A DNA stretch of 64,000 nt from Alkalihalophilus marmarensis DSM 21297 (GTDB lineage Bacteria > Bacillota > Bacilli > Bacillales > Bacillaceae_D). The DNA lies in contig NZ_ATAE01000020.1 in the NCBI RefSeq assembly GCF_000474275.2, positions 86,205 through 150,204 on the forward strand, given 5' to 3'. How positions within the stretch are numbered: the first letter of the stretch is position 1; every line of letters starts with the position of its first letter. Below are positions 54,750 through 63,888 of the stretch, one piece after another. The position numbers and the translations under genes were made by a program. Under the pieces are notes generated by a model. The model had not been told where the DNA came from. It did no database searches and worked only from the letters and a program-made list of their open reading frames with translations.

Positions 54750-55946
54750 TTATAATAACTCTTTAACAAGCTCAAATAATGATTCGACGTCCTCCCCTTT
54801 ATTTCCTCCGCCTTGAGCAAAATGTTGATTTCCACCGCCTCTTCCATCTATATAAGGCAGCACCTTTTTGATCATCATATTCGCTTGAACAGATTCTACT
54901 GCCTTTCCGACAGCCATAACGAGTTAAGTTTTTTCAGCTGTTTCCGATACAAAAAAGACCACAGCCTGATCATTTTCTTCGACAACATCTTTCGCAAGCT
55001 GCTGTAGTTCCTTGATTGAACGGTCTTCGAAGCGTATAAATAATCGTGATTGATTGCTCACCACTTCACAGCTATCCAGTAATTTGATTGCTTCATATTT
55101 TAATAAATCACCCTTTAACTGCTCCAGCTCTTTATCCAACTCTTTTTGTTTCATGATAAGACTTGATGCTTTTTCAGGTAATTTAATGTACTGAGCATTT
55201 AGCGTTTGGGACAGTTGCTGAAGAATTTGATTGTGCCGAGCGAACTGCTTAAACACCCGATTACCGCACAAAAAGCTAATTCGGATATTATTTCGCTGCT
55301 TTTCCCAGCCGGTAATCGATAGGCCCTGCACCTCAAGCGTCTGTTTCGGATGGGTACCGCCGCAGCCGTTATAATCAAACTCAGGAATGATCACAAGTCT
55401 GATATCCCCTTTAACTGAGAGTGCTTTGCGGAGCGGATAACGATTAGCCTCTTCCTCACTCACCCATCTTACCTCGATCGCTCGGTTTTCTTGGATGATT
55501 TCATTTGCATAGCGGACTGCTTTCTCCGCCTCTTCTATTGTCAGCAGGGGAACCTCTAAATCAATCGTGACTTCATCTGTGCCTAAATGAAATCCCACTG
55601 TTTGATACCCAAACAGTTCAGCAAAAGCGGCTGATAGGATATGCTGCCCTGCATGTTGCTGCATATGGTCAAGTCTTCTACTCCAATCTATTTGCCCATG
55701 AACCGCTTGACCAGTTACTAGTAAAGGCGATTGTACATAATGTCTTATTTCTCCCTCTACTTCTTCTACTAATGTTATTTTCACATCATCTAGCAGTCCC
55801 CTATCACAAGGCTGGCCCCCTCCCGTAGTATAGAAAGCGGTTTGGTTTAATACGAGGTAATCCCCCAGTTCGTCGGTATCTACCTTGATAATACTTGCTT
55901 CGAAATGAGTTAAATAAGCTGATTCATAATAGAGTTTTGTTGTCAT
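54750..55946 (-). pseudogene. AlaX-type alanyl-tRNA editing protein gene interrupted by an in-frame stop
   Basis: The first 340 codons (to 54924) encode an AlaX-L/AlaRS-like editing protein: N-terminal barrel, zinc site HAGQHILSAAF and CGGTHPKQT, then a coiled coil and the start of a DHHA1 domain. After TETAEKT-like ending ETAEKT a TAA occurs, and the same frame continues for 57 codons, LVMAVGKAV..., including the DHHA1 hallmark DGRGGGNQHFAQGGG, to a second TAA at 54750. Intact homologues are about 395 residues long, so a nonsense change (or a sequencing error) is the simplest reading. The 340-residue product may still clear mischarged tRNA-Ala. Confidence 0.75.
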
Positions 55947-56150
55947 GATAGACTCCTTTCATTCCCCTATTTCCATGGGGAAAATATAAATTTCCCGGGT
56001 AAGCGCATATTTCGACGGAAGCAGACGGTATCTGCATCTTTTTTGTCTGATCCTGTTATGTTTAAAAATTCCCTTTCTAATAGTCTATCAATTCTAGGCA
56101 AAGCATAGAGTCTATTAGCCTGTTTTTGCTTGTACTAGCCACTCACCTAT

Positions 56151-56177
56151 ACCATTTTATCCCACCTACATAGAGTA
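56151..56177 (+). promoter_or_regulatory. Sigma-K-type promoter
   Basis: AC, 16-bp spacer, then CATAGAGTA: a full match to the sigma-K pattern AC-N16-CATANNNTA, about 50 bp before the Cys-rich gene. Suggests late mother-cell expression. Confidence 0.55.
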
Positions 56178-56226
56178 TAGTAACCCTGATGAAAAGGGAA
56201 TTCAACTATATTAGGAGGAATTTAGA

Positions 56227-56709
56227 ATGGGATATTTTAGAGTTCAACCATCTTCTCATTGTGGATGCGGCCCAGTAGCAGGAACTGGTTTCACAAAACC
56301 TGAGAAGAAGAAGAAAGAAGCAGCTCAATGTGAAGGATGTTTTTGTAAATTTGCAAGAAAAGCAAAAATGGCTAGCTTTAGCAGTGTGACTATCGACGGG
56401 ACTGAGTATACAACTGATATCACTTTAGAGAATATCATTGCTCACCTTTTAGGTACTAGAGTGTTAGTAGGCAGCATTCAGTTAGTGGGCTGTCCTAAGA
56501 AAAATAATTGCTGTGTAACATTCCAATTTACACCACTTTTAGGAACGACAATTCCAGCTGCAATTTTAGGCCTTTTAGGAGCACTATTAGCTTTACTAGG
56601 TCTAACTATTGAAGAGTTATTCCCTGGTGGAGCTCCTTTCACTAGAATTGTTGATTGTGAGAAGGTTAGCAGCTTTGCACCCGTTGCTAATGGTATGATG
56701 ATGTTCTAA
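56227..56709 (+). CDS. Cys-rich small protein, probable spore-surface component
   Basis: 160 residues, no signal peptide. The N-terminal third has HCGCGP and CEGCFCKFARKAK, the middle has VGCPKKNNCC, and there is a hydrophobic segment (about 105-128, PAAILGLLGALLALLGL). Cys content (nine) and the hydrophobic stretch recall coat or exosporium proteins of the CotY/CotZ kind, but I cannot place it in that family. The sigma-K-type promoter supports a spore-coat role. ATG follows AGGAGGAA. Confidence 0.65.
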   Translation: MGYFRVQPSSHCGCGPVAGTGFTKPEKKKKEAAQCEGCFCKFARKAKMASFSSVTIDGTEYTTDITLENIIAHLLGTRVLVGSIQLVGCPKKNNCCVTFQFTPLLGTTIPAAILGLLGALLALLGLTIEELFPGGAPFTRIVDCEKVSSFAPVANGMMMF

Positions 56710-56754
56710 AAGAATATCTCTTATTGGTGGCTCAATAGTGATTGAGTCACTCTG

Positions 56755-56784
56755 AGGAACTATCTCATCTGATAGTTCCTTTTT
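56755..56784 (+). terminator. Terminator after Cys-rich gene
   Basis: AGGAACTATC/GATAGTTCCT stem, 6-nt loop and five T. It is preceded by another hairpin, CTCAAT/ATTGAG. Confidence 0.88.
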
Positions 56785-57027
56785 ATATTTTCATCACTAT
56801 TATATGGAAGAATTAAGAAAATGATTATCTACTCTTCGTTAAGAAGAGCATAAGCTCACATAATGCCGTATATGTAACCTTACCCTTCCTCAGTTTTTTC
56901 ACAATCTTTGTTAGAATGCGTCAATACATATAATGAACCCTTACGCGAGTTGAATCGAACAAATAATTCCTTTAGCATTATTACTTGTGAGATTCATTCA
57001 TCAGCTTATTTAAGCGATTTTGACCAA

Positions 57028-57042
57028 ATGTAAGCTTTACAT
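57028..57042 (+). promoter_or_regulatory. Palindrome upstream of proC
   Basis: ATGTAA-GCT-TTACAT, a perfect inverted repeat about 58 bp before proC. It may be an operator. No T-box signature (GGTGGNACC) was found in the roughly 390-bp gap, and no other feature is evident there beyond the terminator. Confidence 0.3.
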
Positions 57043-57099
57043 GAAAACAAAGATATCAAATGGTTAACGGCCAAAAACGAATTGTGGAGATGATACTAC

Positions 57100-57945
57100 G
57101 TGATACAAAAGAATGTTGCATTTATTGGTGCAGGATCGATGGCAGAAGCGATCTTTGCAGGATTGATTAAACAAAAAATGGTCGCAGCGGAAAATATCTA
57201 TGTAACAAACCGCTCAAATCTTGATCGCCTGAACCACTTAAAAGAAACGTATGGTGTACAAACGAGTACGAATAAAGAAGAAATATTAAAGATGGCAGAT
57301 GTTGTTATTCTTGCGATGAAACCTGTGGGTGTGAAGGATTCATTAGAAGAAATTCGTTCATTCAGTTCAGAAAACCAACTTTTCTTATCGGTACTTGCAG
57401 GTATAACAACTGAATATATTTCAGAATTGCTAGGTCACGATGCGCCAGTTATTCGAATTATGCCAAACACTTCAGCTGCTGTTGGTTCATCTGCAACAAT
57501 GATTGCAGCGGGCGATGGCGTGACAAAGCATCAACTGACAATTGCAGAAGGATTATTTAAATCGGTCGGCATGGTTAAAACAGTGCCTGAACATGATATT
57601 GACAGCCTTACTGCGATCGCAGGCAGCGGTCCTGCTTATATGTACTATCTTGTTGAAGGAATGCAGCAATCTTTAGAGGAGCTTAACCTTGATCAAGATT
57701 TAGGAGAAGAAGTCATTTTACAGATGATGCAAGGGGCAATTGATTTAATGAAATCAACAGATAAGTCTCCTCGTGAACTCTATCAAAATGTAAAAAGCCC
57801 AGGCGGTACAACAGAAGCCGGATTAAATGTTCTAGAAGACCATGATTATCAAGACATTATTATCGAGTGTATTAAAGGAGCAGCTAAACGCTCTCGTGAT
57901 ATTACGAAAGAATTATCAACTATACCTGAGAAAACACTTAGCTAA
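57100..57945 (+). CDS. proC: Pyrroline-5-carboxylate reductase
   Basis: 281 residues. Rossmann motif IGAGSMAEAIFAGL at 9-22, VILAMKPVGVKD, RIMPNTSAAVGSSAT, the SIAGSGPAYMYY-type helix (AIAGSGPAYMYYLVEGM) and SPGGTTEAGL near residue 233. It performs the last step of proline synthesis. GTG start after GGAGATG. First gene of proC-proB-proA, an order that gives a complete route from glutamate. Confidence 0.95.
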   Translation: MIQKNVAFIGAGSMAEAIFAGLIKQKMVAAENIYVTNRSNLDRLNHLKETYGVQTSTNKEEILKMADVVILAMKPVGVKDSLEEIRSFSSENQLFLSVLAGITTEYISELLGHDAPVIRIMPNTSAAVGSSATMIAAGDGVTKHQLTIAEGLFKSVGMVKTVPEHDIDSLTAIAGSGPAYMYYLVEGMQQSLEELNLDQDLGEEVILQMMQGAIDLMKSTDKSPRELYQNVKSPGGTTEAGLNVLEDHDYQDIIIECIKGAAKRSRDITKELSTIPEKTLS

Positions 57946-57972
57946 TTTTATAGATATACTGGAGTGAAGAAA

Positions 57973-59100
57973 TTGACAGACACAAAACGTATCGTGGTAA
58001 AAATCGGAAGCAGTTCATTGACTAGCCGTAACGGAGAGATCAGCTTACGTAAGCTTGATCGGTTAGTCGATGAAATCGCGCTTATTAAAGAAGAGGGTCA
58101 TGAGGTCGTATTAGTTTCTTCAGGGGCTGTTGCAGCAGGTTACAGGAAGCTTGGCTTAATTGAGCGCCCTACCAAGCTTGCAGAAAAACAAGCAGCCGCT
58201 TCAATCGGCCAATGTCTATTAATGGAGGCATACTCTGAACGTTTTATCTCTCACGGGTATATCGCCTCGCAAATATTAATTACGCGCAGTGATTTCTCTG
58301 ATCAAATGCGTTACATGAACGCACGCAACACGATTCAGGTCTTGCTTGAACGAGGTGTCGTTCCAATTGTTAATGAAAATGATACGATTACCATTAAACA
58401 GCTGAAATTCGGCGATAACGATACTTTATCAGCAAAAGTAGCCGGTCTTGTCGAAGCGGATGAGCTAATCATTCTATCTGATATTGACGGTTTATATGAT
58501 GACAATCCTAAGACTAATCCTAAAGCTACCCTATTAGAAGAAGTGCGTGAAATCACTCCTGAAATTGAGGCCGCTGCCGGAGATTCCAACAGTGATGTAG
58601 GTACAGGTGGCATGAGCTCTAAGATCGATGCAGTGAAGATCTCTTTAGCTGCAGGCATTGAAACGTTTATCGGTGATGCGAACAAGTCGAATATCCTCTC
58701 TGATGCTGTCCACCATTCAGCCAGAGGCACCTATTTTAAACCGGATGAAAAAGAAGAGGGGCTTGATGTCACTCAGCACTGGATCGCATTTAACTCAGGC
58801 TCTAAAGGGGAAGTCATCATTGATGATGGTGCACGCGTTGCGATTACTGAAAAACAAAGCCACCTCCTTCCTCAAGGCGTACGTGAAGTAAATGGAGACT
58901 TTGACTGCGGGGATGTCGTCGTTATACGTCACCTGAATGGCGAGGAAGTAGGCCGCGGCGTCATTAACTATTCGGCTGAACAATTACGTAAAATTAAACG
59001 ACTGAAGCTTAATGATATACCTGCTGATATAAAAGTGACGAAAAGTGAAGCAATTCGTCAAGATGAATTTGTTTGTGTTCCAAGCGTAACAATGTCCTAA
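57973..59100 (+). CDS. proB: Glutamate 5-kinase
   Basis: 375 residues from a TTG, 6 bp after GGAGTG; the GTG 9 bp earlier is part of that site. Amino acid kinase domain about 1-260 (VVKIGSSSLT, VSSGAVAAGY, NENDTITI, GTGGMSSKIDA) and C-terminal PUA domain about 280-370 (SGSKGEVIIDDGA). It phosphorylates glutamate and is the usual feedback point for proline. 27 bp after proC and 24 bp before proA. Confidence 0.95.
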   Translation: MTDTKRIVVKIGSSSLTSRNGEISLRKLDRLVDEIALIKEEGHEVVLVSSGAVAAGYRKLGLIERPTKLAEKQAAASIGQCLLMEAYSERFISHGYIASQILITRSDFSDQMRYMNARNTIQVLLERGVVPIVNENDTITIKQLKFGDNDTLSAKVAGLVEADELIILSDIDGLYDDNPKTNPKATLLEEVREITPEIEAAAGDSNSDVGTGGMSSKIDAVKISLAAGIETFIGDANKSNILSDAVHHSARGTYFKPDEKEEGLDVTQHWIAFNSGSKGEVIIDDGARVAITEKQSHLLPQGVREVNGDFDCGDVVVIRHLNGEEVGRGVINYSAEQLRKIKRLKLNDIPADIKVTKSEAIRQDEFVCVPSVTMS

Positions 59101-59124
59101 AACCGATATAAGGAGAGGATCGAA

Positions 59125-60390
59125 TTGACTACGATCACAAAACCGACTATAAATGTGAGAGAACAAGCACAAAAGGCTCAAAAATCGAGCAAATCACTTG
59201 CTGCTCTTTCAACAAAGCAAAAAGATGACGCACTCTTAGTTATAGCCGATGAACTTGAAGCCAACTATGAATTTATCTTAGAAGAGAATGAGAAAGATTT
59301 AACGCTTGGCCGTGACAAAGGCTATGAGCAAGCCTTCATGGATCGCCTGCTCTTAACAAAAGAACGAATTGAAGATTTCGCAAACGGCCTGAGAGAGCTT
59401 GTTAAACTTAAAGATCCTGTAGGTGAAACCGTTTCTGAATGGACGCTTGAGAACGGGCTGAATGTTAAAAATGAGCGTGTTCCGCTGGGTGTAATCGGAA
59501 TGATCTATGAAGCTCGTCCGAATGTAACGGTGGATGCAACAGGACTTGCCCTAAAATCAGGGAATGCGATCGTGTTAAAAGGCGGTTCATCTGCCCTACA
59601 TTCAAATAAAGGGATTATTTCCGTTATTCATCGAGCACTTGAAAAAACAAGCATTCCCGTTGATGCTGTTCAATTTATCGCGAGCACAAACCGTGAGGCA
59701 ACCGAGCAGTTATTTACGATGAAAGAGCATATAGATGTGCTTATCCCTCGTGGCGGCGGTTCATTAATTGATACGGTTGTACGTAAGGCAACGATTCCGG
59801 TGCTTGAGACAGGTGTTGGAAACGTGCATGTGTATGTTGATAAACAAGCGGACCTTAAAAAAGCCCTTGATATCATTATCAATGCGAAAACAGACCGCCC
59901 TGCTGTGTGTAATGCCCTTGAAACAGTGATTGTAGACCGTGAGTGGTTTACAGCTCACAAAGACACACTTATTTCAACGTTTAAGGAATACGGCATTACG
60001 GTCCACGGCGAACAAGAGGTCGTTGATACGATTCCTGGCGCTGTTCTTGCAGAAGAAAAGGATTGGGCTGAAGAATATTTAAGCCTCGATATTGCGCTGA
60101 AAATCGTCGATGACATAACAGGAGCCGTCAATCACATTGAGCAATATGGAACCAAACATTCAGAGGCTATTGTGACAGAGGACCAAGCGGCAGCTGATCT
60201 CTTCCAAAATCAAGTGGATGCAGCAGCGGTTTACCATAATGCTTCTACACGATTTACGGATGGAAGCGCAATAGGATATGGTGCGGAAATTGGAATTTCC
60301 ACTCAAAAGCTTCACGCACGAGGACCTATGGGACTCCCTGCACTAACAACCACAAAGCTTAAAATTTCAGGTTCAGGACAAGTGAGATAA
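59125..60390 (+). CDS. proA: Gamma-glutamyl phosphate reductase
   Basis: 421 residues, aldehyde dehydrogenase fold. MIYEARPNVTVDATGLALKSGNA, in part EARPNVTVDATG, LIPRGGGSLI, and the catalytic Cys in RPAVCNALET near residue 257. It reduces glutamyl phosphate to the semialdehyde, the substrate for ring closure and ProC. The start is TTG, 7 bp after AAGGAGAGG. Last gene of the operon, followed by two terminators. Confidence 0.96.
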   Translation: MTTITKPTINVREQAQKAQKSSKSLAALSTKQKDDALLVIADELEANYEFILEENEKDLTLGRDKGYEQAFMDRLLLTKERIEDFANGLRELVKLKDPVGETVSEWTLENGLNVKNERVPLGVIGMIYEARPNVTVDATGLALKSGNAIVLKGGSSALHSNKGIISVIHRALEKTSIPVDAVQFIASTNREATEQLFTMKEHIDVLIPRGGGSLIDTVVRKATIPVLETGVGNVHVYVDKQADLKKALDIIINAKTDRPAVCNALETVIVDREWFTAHKDTLISTFKEYGITVHGEQEVVDTIPGAVLAEEKDWAEEYLSLDIALKIVDDITGAVNHIEQYGTKHSEAIVTEDQAAADLFQNQVDAAAVYHNASTRFTDGSAIGYGAEIGISTQKLHARGPMGLPALTTTKLKISGSGQVR

Positions 60391-60400
60391 AAGAGAGTTA

Positions 60401-60441
60401 AAAGAGATAGAAGCTGAAAATTGCTTCTATCTCTTTGTTTA
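60401..60441 (+). terminator. Terminator 1 after proA
   Basis: 14-bp stem AAAGAGATAGAAGC/GCTTCTATCTCTTT with 8-nt loop; the following T tract is weak. Confidence 0.75.
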
Positions 60442-60470
60442 GGTTTAAAACCATAAAATTTAGGTTAATT

Positions 60471-60505
60471 AAGCCATGAAAGGCTCTTTCTTTCATGGCT
60501 TTTTG
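60471..60505 (+). terminator. Terminator 2 after proA
   Basis: 12-bp stem AAGCCATGAAAG/CTTTCATGGCTT with 7-nt loop and T run, 30 bp behind terminator 1. Confidence 0.88.
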
Positions 60506-60588
60506 TTATAAAGTGATTTCACCCCTTATAAAGTAAAGGGTTCTTAACCATACTAAGTTGCACACACTAAAGTAAGGAGCTGATATGT

Positions 60589-60948
60589 ATGAACACAAAT
60601 GTCGATCAATTCACCCAATGGCTTGATGAACATAAGGGTCAAACCCTTTCCATTCAAAAAGGCGAACACGAAACAGGAAGCAAAGATGTGCTCGATATCG
60701 ATTTAATTTCTCTAGAATTACAATCTGCTGTGGTCCGTTCTGCCAATCAAGACACTATAGATGATTACCTTCCTAGCGAAGAAGTGATTTTATACGGCGA
60801 AGGCTACATACATGGAGATGATACTCGCACCCCGCTCCCTGAAAATCACTTTGAAATTCCTCTTGATGAATCATTCAAATTTCATTCAGATGGAAACGAG
60901 ATCAAAGTAGAGACAGAAAAAGCACTTTACCGAATAAGCACTAATTGA
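60589..60948 (+). CDS. Small hypothetical protein
   Basis: 119 residues, acidic, no signal or membrane segment, predicted mostly beta-strand (LDIDLISLELQSAVVRS, EIKVETEKALYRIS). Strong AAGGAG site. Family not recognised. Monocistronic with terminators on both sides. Confidence 0.65.
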   Translation: MNTNVDQFTQWLDEHKGQTLSIQKGEHETGSKDVLDIDLISLELQSAVVRSANQDTIDDYLPSEEVILYGEGYIHGDDTRTPLPENHFEIPLDESFKFHSDGNEIKVETEKALYRISTN

Positions 60949-60974
60949 TACGAAATTAATGATAGGAAATGAAA

Positions 60975-61006
60975 AAAAGTTGAGGCATGTCAGCCTCAAC
61001 TTTTTC
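60975..61006. terminator. Bidirectional terminator
   Basis: AAAGTTGAGGC/GCCTCAACTTT stem with 6-nt loop between two convergent small genes. Confidence 0.88.
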
Positions 61007-61024
61007 CTGCTTCTCTTCTCTTAA

Positions 61025-61240
61025 TTAGTCCTCTTCTGTTTCTGCGGGGCCTTGTTGGCAGTTGATGCAGTCATTAAAACATTGGTTAAACTGAAACGGA
61101 TAAAGCGTCCTGCACACGTTAGAACAGAAGTTTGAGCAGCTGCCAGAGCTCCCTTCTGCCGGCGGCTGATACAGAGGAATTAAAGGCAGGCTGGCTACAA
61201 CTCTTAATGCTTTGCGTAACTTTTTTCTGCTGATTGACAT
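61025..61240 (-). CDS. Small Cys-rich protein, unknown
   Basis: 71 residues. A basic, mildly hydrophobic N-terminus (SRKKLRKALRVVASLPLIPL) is followed by six Cys in the pattern C-x3-C-x3-C-x10-C-x3-C-x2-C and an acidic end. The spacing suggests two facing helices joined by disulphides. No proper signal peptide cleavage site. Strong GGGGGTG ribosome site. A spore-coat or secreted-peptide role is possible; the family is not recognised. Confidence 0.6.
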   Translation of the reverse strand: MSISRKKLRKALRVVASLPLIPLYQPPAEGSSGSCSNFCSNVCRTLYPFQFNQCFNDCINCQQGPAETEED

Positions 61241-61344
61241 TTTTACACCCCCTTTATTTCCACCATATGTTAAAAATTTGTTAGTGCAAAGACTCTTGTC
61301 CTCCTTCTATTTAAAGGGGCGTAAAAATGGTTTTTTTCACATCA

Positions 61345-61386
61345 TAAAAAAGCATAGAGCCACACGATCAATGGCCTCTATGCTTA
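61345..61386 (-). terminator. Terminator after DUF3900-like gene
   Basis: AAGCATAGAG-GCC...GGC-TCTATGCTT stem with six T on the minus strand. Confidence 0.88.
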
Positions 61387-61404
61387 CGTATTAATTATAT
61401 AAAA

Positions 61405-62460
61405 CTATCTCCTTACCCTCTTCAACACTTCCTCTAAATCATCCGGCTTCAAAAATTCTACTGGCGACACGCCTTTTTCAAATGTAAAGGAATCTCCTTC
61501 TATAACAATAATGTATTTACCGTTTACTTTAGCAATATGCAGACATTCACCGAAATCTGATAACATCGCCTTCACATCGATATGGTCTAGCTTTAGCTTC
61601 AATTCAATCTCTGGTTGATGCTCAATAATCGGTGCAGAAGCTTCTACCACCTGATCGGGCGTCCACTTCTCCTGCATTTCACGAACGGGAGTATTGGACC
61701 AAGCTTCAATAAACTCTTCTTCCTGCTCCCTCTCAGGGCTTGCTTCTTGATACGTTTCGGCAATATGCTGCTGGGCCATTTCAATCATTTGATGCTTCAC
61801 AAGTTCAGGCATCGATTTATTGTACTCAACAAATTTTAAGAAATCTTCGAAATACCTTGCATGTGAGGATTGATGAACCTTAAGCTCCCACTCCACCACC
61901 ATCCCTTCTTCCGGCATATACGGGTATTGAATAGACTTCATATTCTTTGTAGTAATCGCACGATTAACATGATGGATCAACGTTTTCTCATCTGTAATGC
62001 TTGCTACCTTCTGTTCAAAATCACATTTTAAAACAAAGACAAAAGGGTCATCCATGTATTTATTCAATTTAGCTCTAATGACAAGCAAAGCACCGCCGCG
62101 AATCGCACTCGTATCCATATAAGCATGAACGAGCTGCTCACTATGGCGTTTAAAATCCTCAGATGTCTCGGCTAAACGAATTCGATTAAATTGGTTGTAA
62201 TTAGGATTAGTATCTAGATCATAACCCGGTTCTACGACAAAGCGTCCAATTTTAGTCGGCACCTGCTCTGATTTCGGATTTTGTTCTACTTTTCGCTTCG
62301 CCACTTTCATTAATTCCCCATCTAAGAAATCTTTTAACGCATGGCCTTCATAAGATGTATGATCGAGTGTCTGATAATGCTTATATGTCTTGTTAGCTTG
62401 CTCTCCTTGCCCTTCCACATTGATCACAAAAAATGATAAGTACTGTATCGTAAAATCCAT
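61405..62460 (-). CDS. DUF3900-like cytoplasmic protein
   Basis: 351 residues, soluble, no signal. It opens MDFTIQYLSFFVINVEG, has KIGRFVVEPGYDLDTN in the first third and a central helical acidic part (EASPEREQEEEFIEAW), and ends in a basic LEEVLKRVRR. I associate this pattern with the DUF3900 family found in bacilli; function unknown. Monocistronic. Confidence 0.6.
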   Translation of the reverse strand: MDFTIQYLSFFVINVEGQGEQANKTYKHYQTLDHTSYEGHALKDFLDGELMKVAKRKVEQNPKSEQVPTKIGRFVVEPGYDLDTNPNYNQFNRIRLAETSEDFKRHSEQLVHAYMDTSAIRGGALLVIRAKLNKYMDDPFVFVLKCDFEQKVASITDEKTLIHHVNRAITTKNMKSIQYPYMPEEGMVVEWELKVHQSSHARYFEDFLKFVEYNKSMPELVKHQMIEMAQQHIAETYQEASPEREQEEEFIEAWSNTPVREMQEKWTPDQVVEASAPIIEHQPEIELKLKLDHIDVKAMLSDFGECLHIAKVNGKYIIVIEGDSFTFEKGVSPVEFLKPDDLEEVLKRVRR

Positions 62461-62632
62461 TAGGTAAACTCCTTCACGTCAACTGACCAAGTATTCTTCC
62501 GTATTATAACAAACCATTTTAGACAATGTCATACTAAATCCGATCATTTAAAAAAGGACGGATCCTATGTGTTGAACTCATTTAATGAGGGAATAAGGGG
62601 TACTATACACAGTATAGAAATGAGGGATGGAA

Positions 62633-63529
62633 ATGTATAACAAAGCGATGCTGATCTATAACGGCTCTGCCGGAAGCAATGATATTAAAGCCTCCCTGGC
62701 TGAAGCAGTCGAAGGACTTGAGTCTTATATCAATGAATTAACCTTAATGAAAACACTAAAAAAAGGAGATGCGGAAACCTTTTGTTTAGAGCGTGCATCT
62801 CAATTTGATCTTATTATCATTATGGGCGGTGACGGAACGGTACACGAATGTGTAAATGGACTAATCAAACTTAAGGAATCCCCGCCTATTTTTATTCTTC
62901 CAACAGGCACATGCAATGACTTTGCTAGATCCTTGAACATTCCACTTAAAATAGATGCAGCATGTGAAGCTTTTGAAGAGACAAAAATGATCCAATCAGA
63001 CATAGGTACAGTAAATAGCCGTGCCTTCTCCAATTTCTTTGGGGTAGGATTAATTACGAAAGCATCTGAAGGGACAAATGCTGATCTTAAACAAAGCATA
63101 GGAAAGTTCAGCTACTTTGTCAGCGCACTGCAGTCGATGCAACAGGCAGCTCCCTTTTCCTATACACTCAAAACAAAGGAAGGTATAGAAAACGATGAAG
63201 CTGTAATGATCCTTGCTATGAACGGTCATTCTCTAGGTACCACCAGTTTATATCACGAAAAATCCAGCCTGACAGATGGCTTGTTAGATATCTATCTTAT
63301 AAGAGAAGCGGGATTATCTTTGTTAAAAAATTTGTTTAATAAGGTTACTTCCCCAACATTCCCTGATGAAATGGAGGGAATAGACTATATCCAGACAAGC
63401 TCGTTCGAATTAGAAATTAAACGAAAAGAAGAAGTTGATATAGACGGGGAAATTTATTTAGAAACACCAGCTATCGTTCGTATAGATCAAAAAACATTAC
63501 CATTTTTATCTTTCCCAATATACCAATAA
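62633..63529 (+). CDS. Diacylglycerol/lipid kinase family protein (YegS/BmrU-like)
   Basis: 298 residues from the ATG 6 bp after GAGGG; the ATG 6 bp earlier lies inside that site. Nucleotide-binding motif IIMGGDGTVHECVNGL near 65-80, LPTGTCNDFARSLNIP near 97-112, and the C-terminal VDIDGEIYLETPA. It phosphorylates diacylglycerol or a similar lipid at the membrane. The bacillar family has several paralogues (DgkB, BmrU, YtlR), so the substrate is open. Confidence 0.87.
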   Translation: MYNKAMLIYNGSAGSNDIKASLAEAVEGLESYINELTLMKTLKKGDAETFCLERASQFDLIIIMGGDGTVHECVNGLIKLKESPPIFILPTGTCNDFARSLNIPLKIDAACEAFEETKMIQSDIGTVNSRAFSNFFGVGLITKASEGTNADLKQSIGKFSYFVSALQSMQQAAPFSYTLKTKEGIENDEAVMILAMNGHSLGTTSLYHEKSSLTDGLLDIYLIREAGLSLLKNLFNKVTSPTFPDEMEGIDYIQTSSFELEIKRKEEVDIDGEIYLETPAIVRIDQKTLPFLSFPIYQ

Positions 63530-63620
63530 GGTTTTTTAGGAAGGCTGAGACATAACTAAAAATTTTACTAACGAAGCGCTAACTAGCAAGTGATATTAAA
63601 CTGAAACGTACATCCTACAG

Positions 63621-63770
63621 TACTAATTGATTTCTACTGCAGGTACACGCTTTCCGCGAGCGGACCGAGAGCCTCCTCGGACTTTCGCCCTGTGGGGTCC
63701 CCCTGTTCACTCACATCTCGCTGAATTCCCCCACCTTCCGCTCCAATCAACGGAGAAAAGATATTGAAGA
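63621..63770 (+). repeat. Structured repeat, subtype A
   Basis: More diverged copy: TTGATTTCTACTGCAGG, ACACGCTTTCCGCGAGCGG, GCCTCCTCGG, CCTGTGGGGTC, and CCAATCAACGGAG at the end. Preceded by AAGGCTGAGACATAAC, like the sequence before the 10.1-kb copy. Confidence 0.82.
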
Positions 63771-63888
63771 TGCTCCCTAACTATAAGAAGCAGTTCAATG
63801 ATTTAAACAAACGAAAGCTAGGGTTTATCATTTTAACTGAGACATAAATACCTCACTCCACGTAATAAGTACAAAATGCAAGCAACCA

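Noticed and set aside
56785..57099. T-box leader for the proline operon
   Set aside because: No T-box consensus, no specifier-loop architecture and no terminator/antiterminator pair seen before proC.
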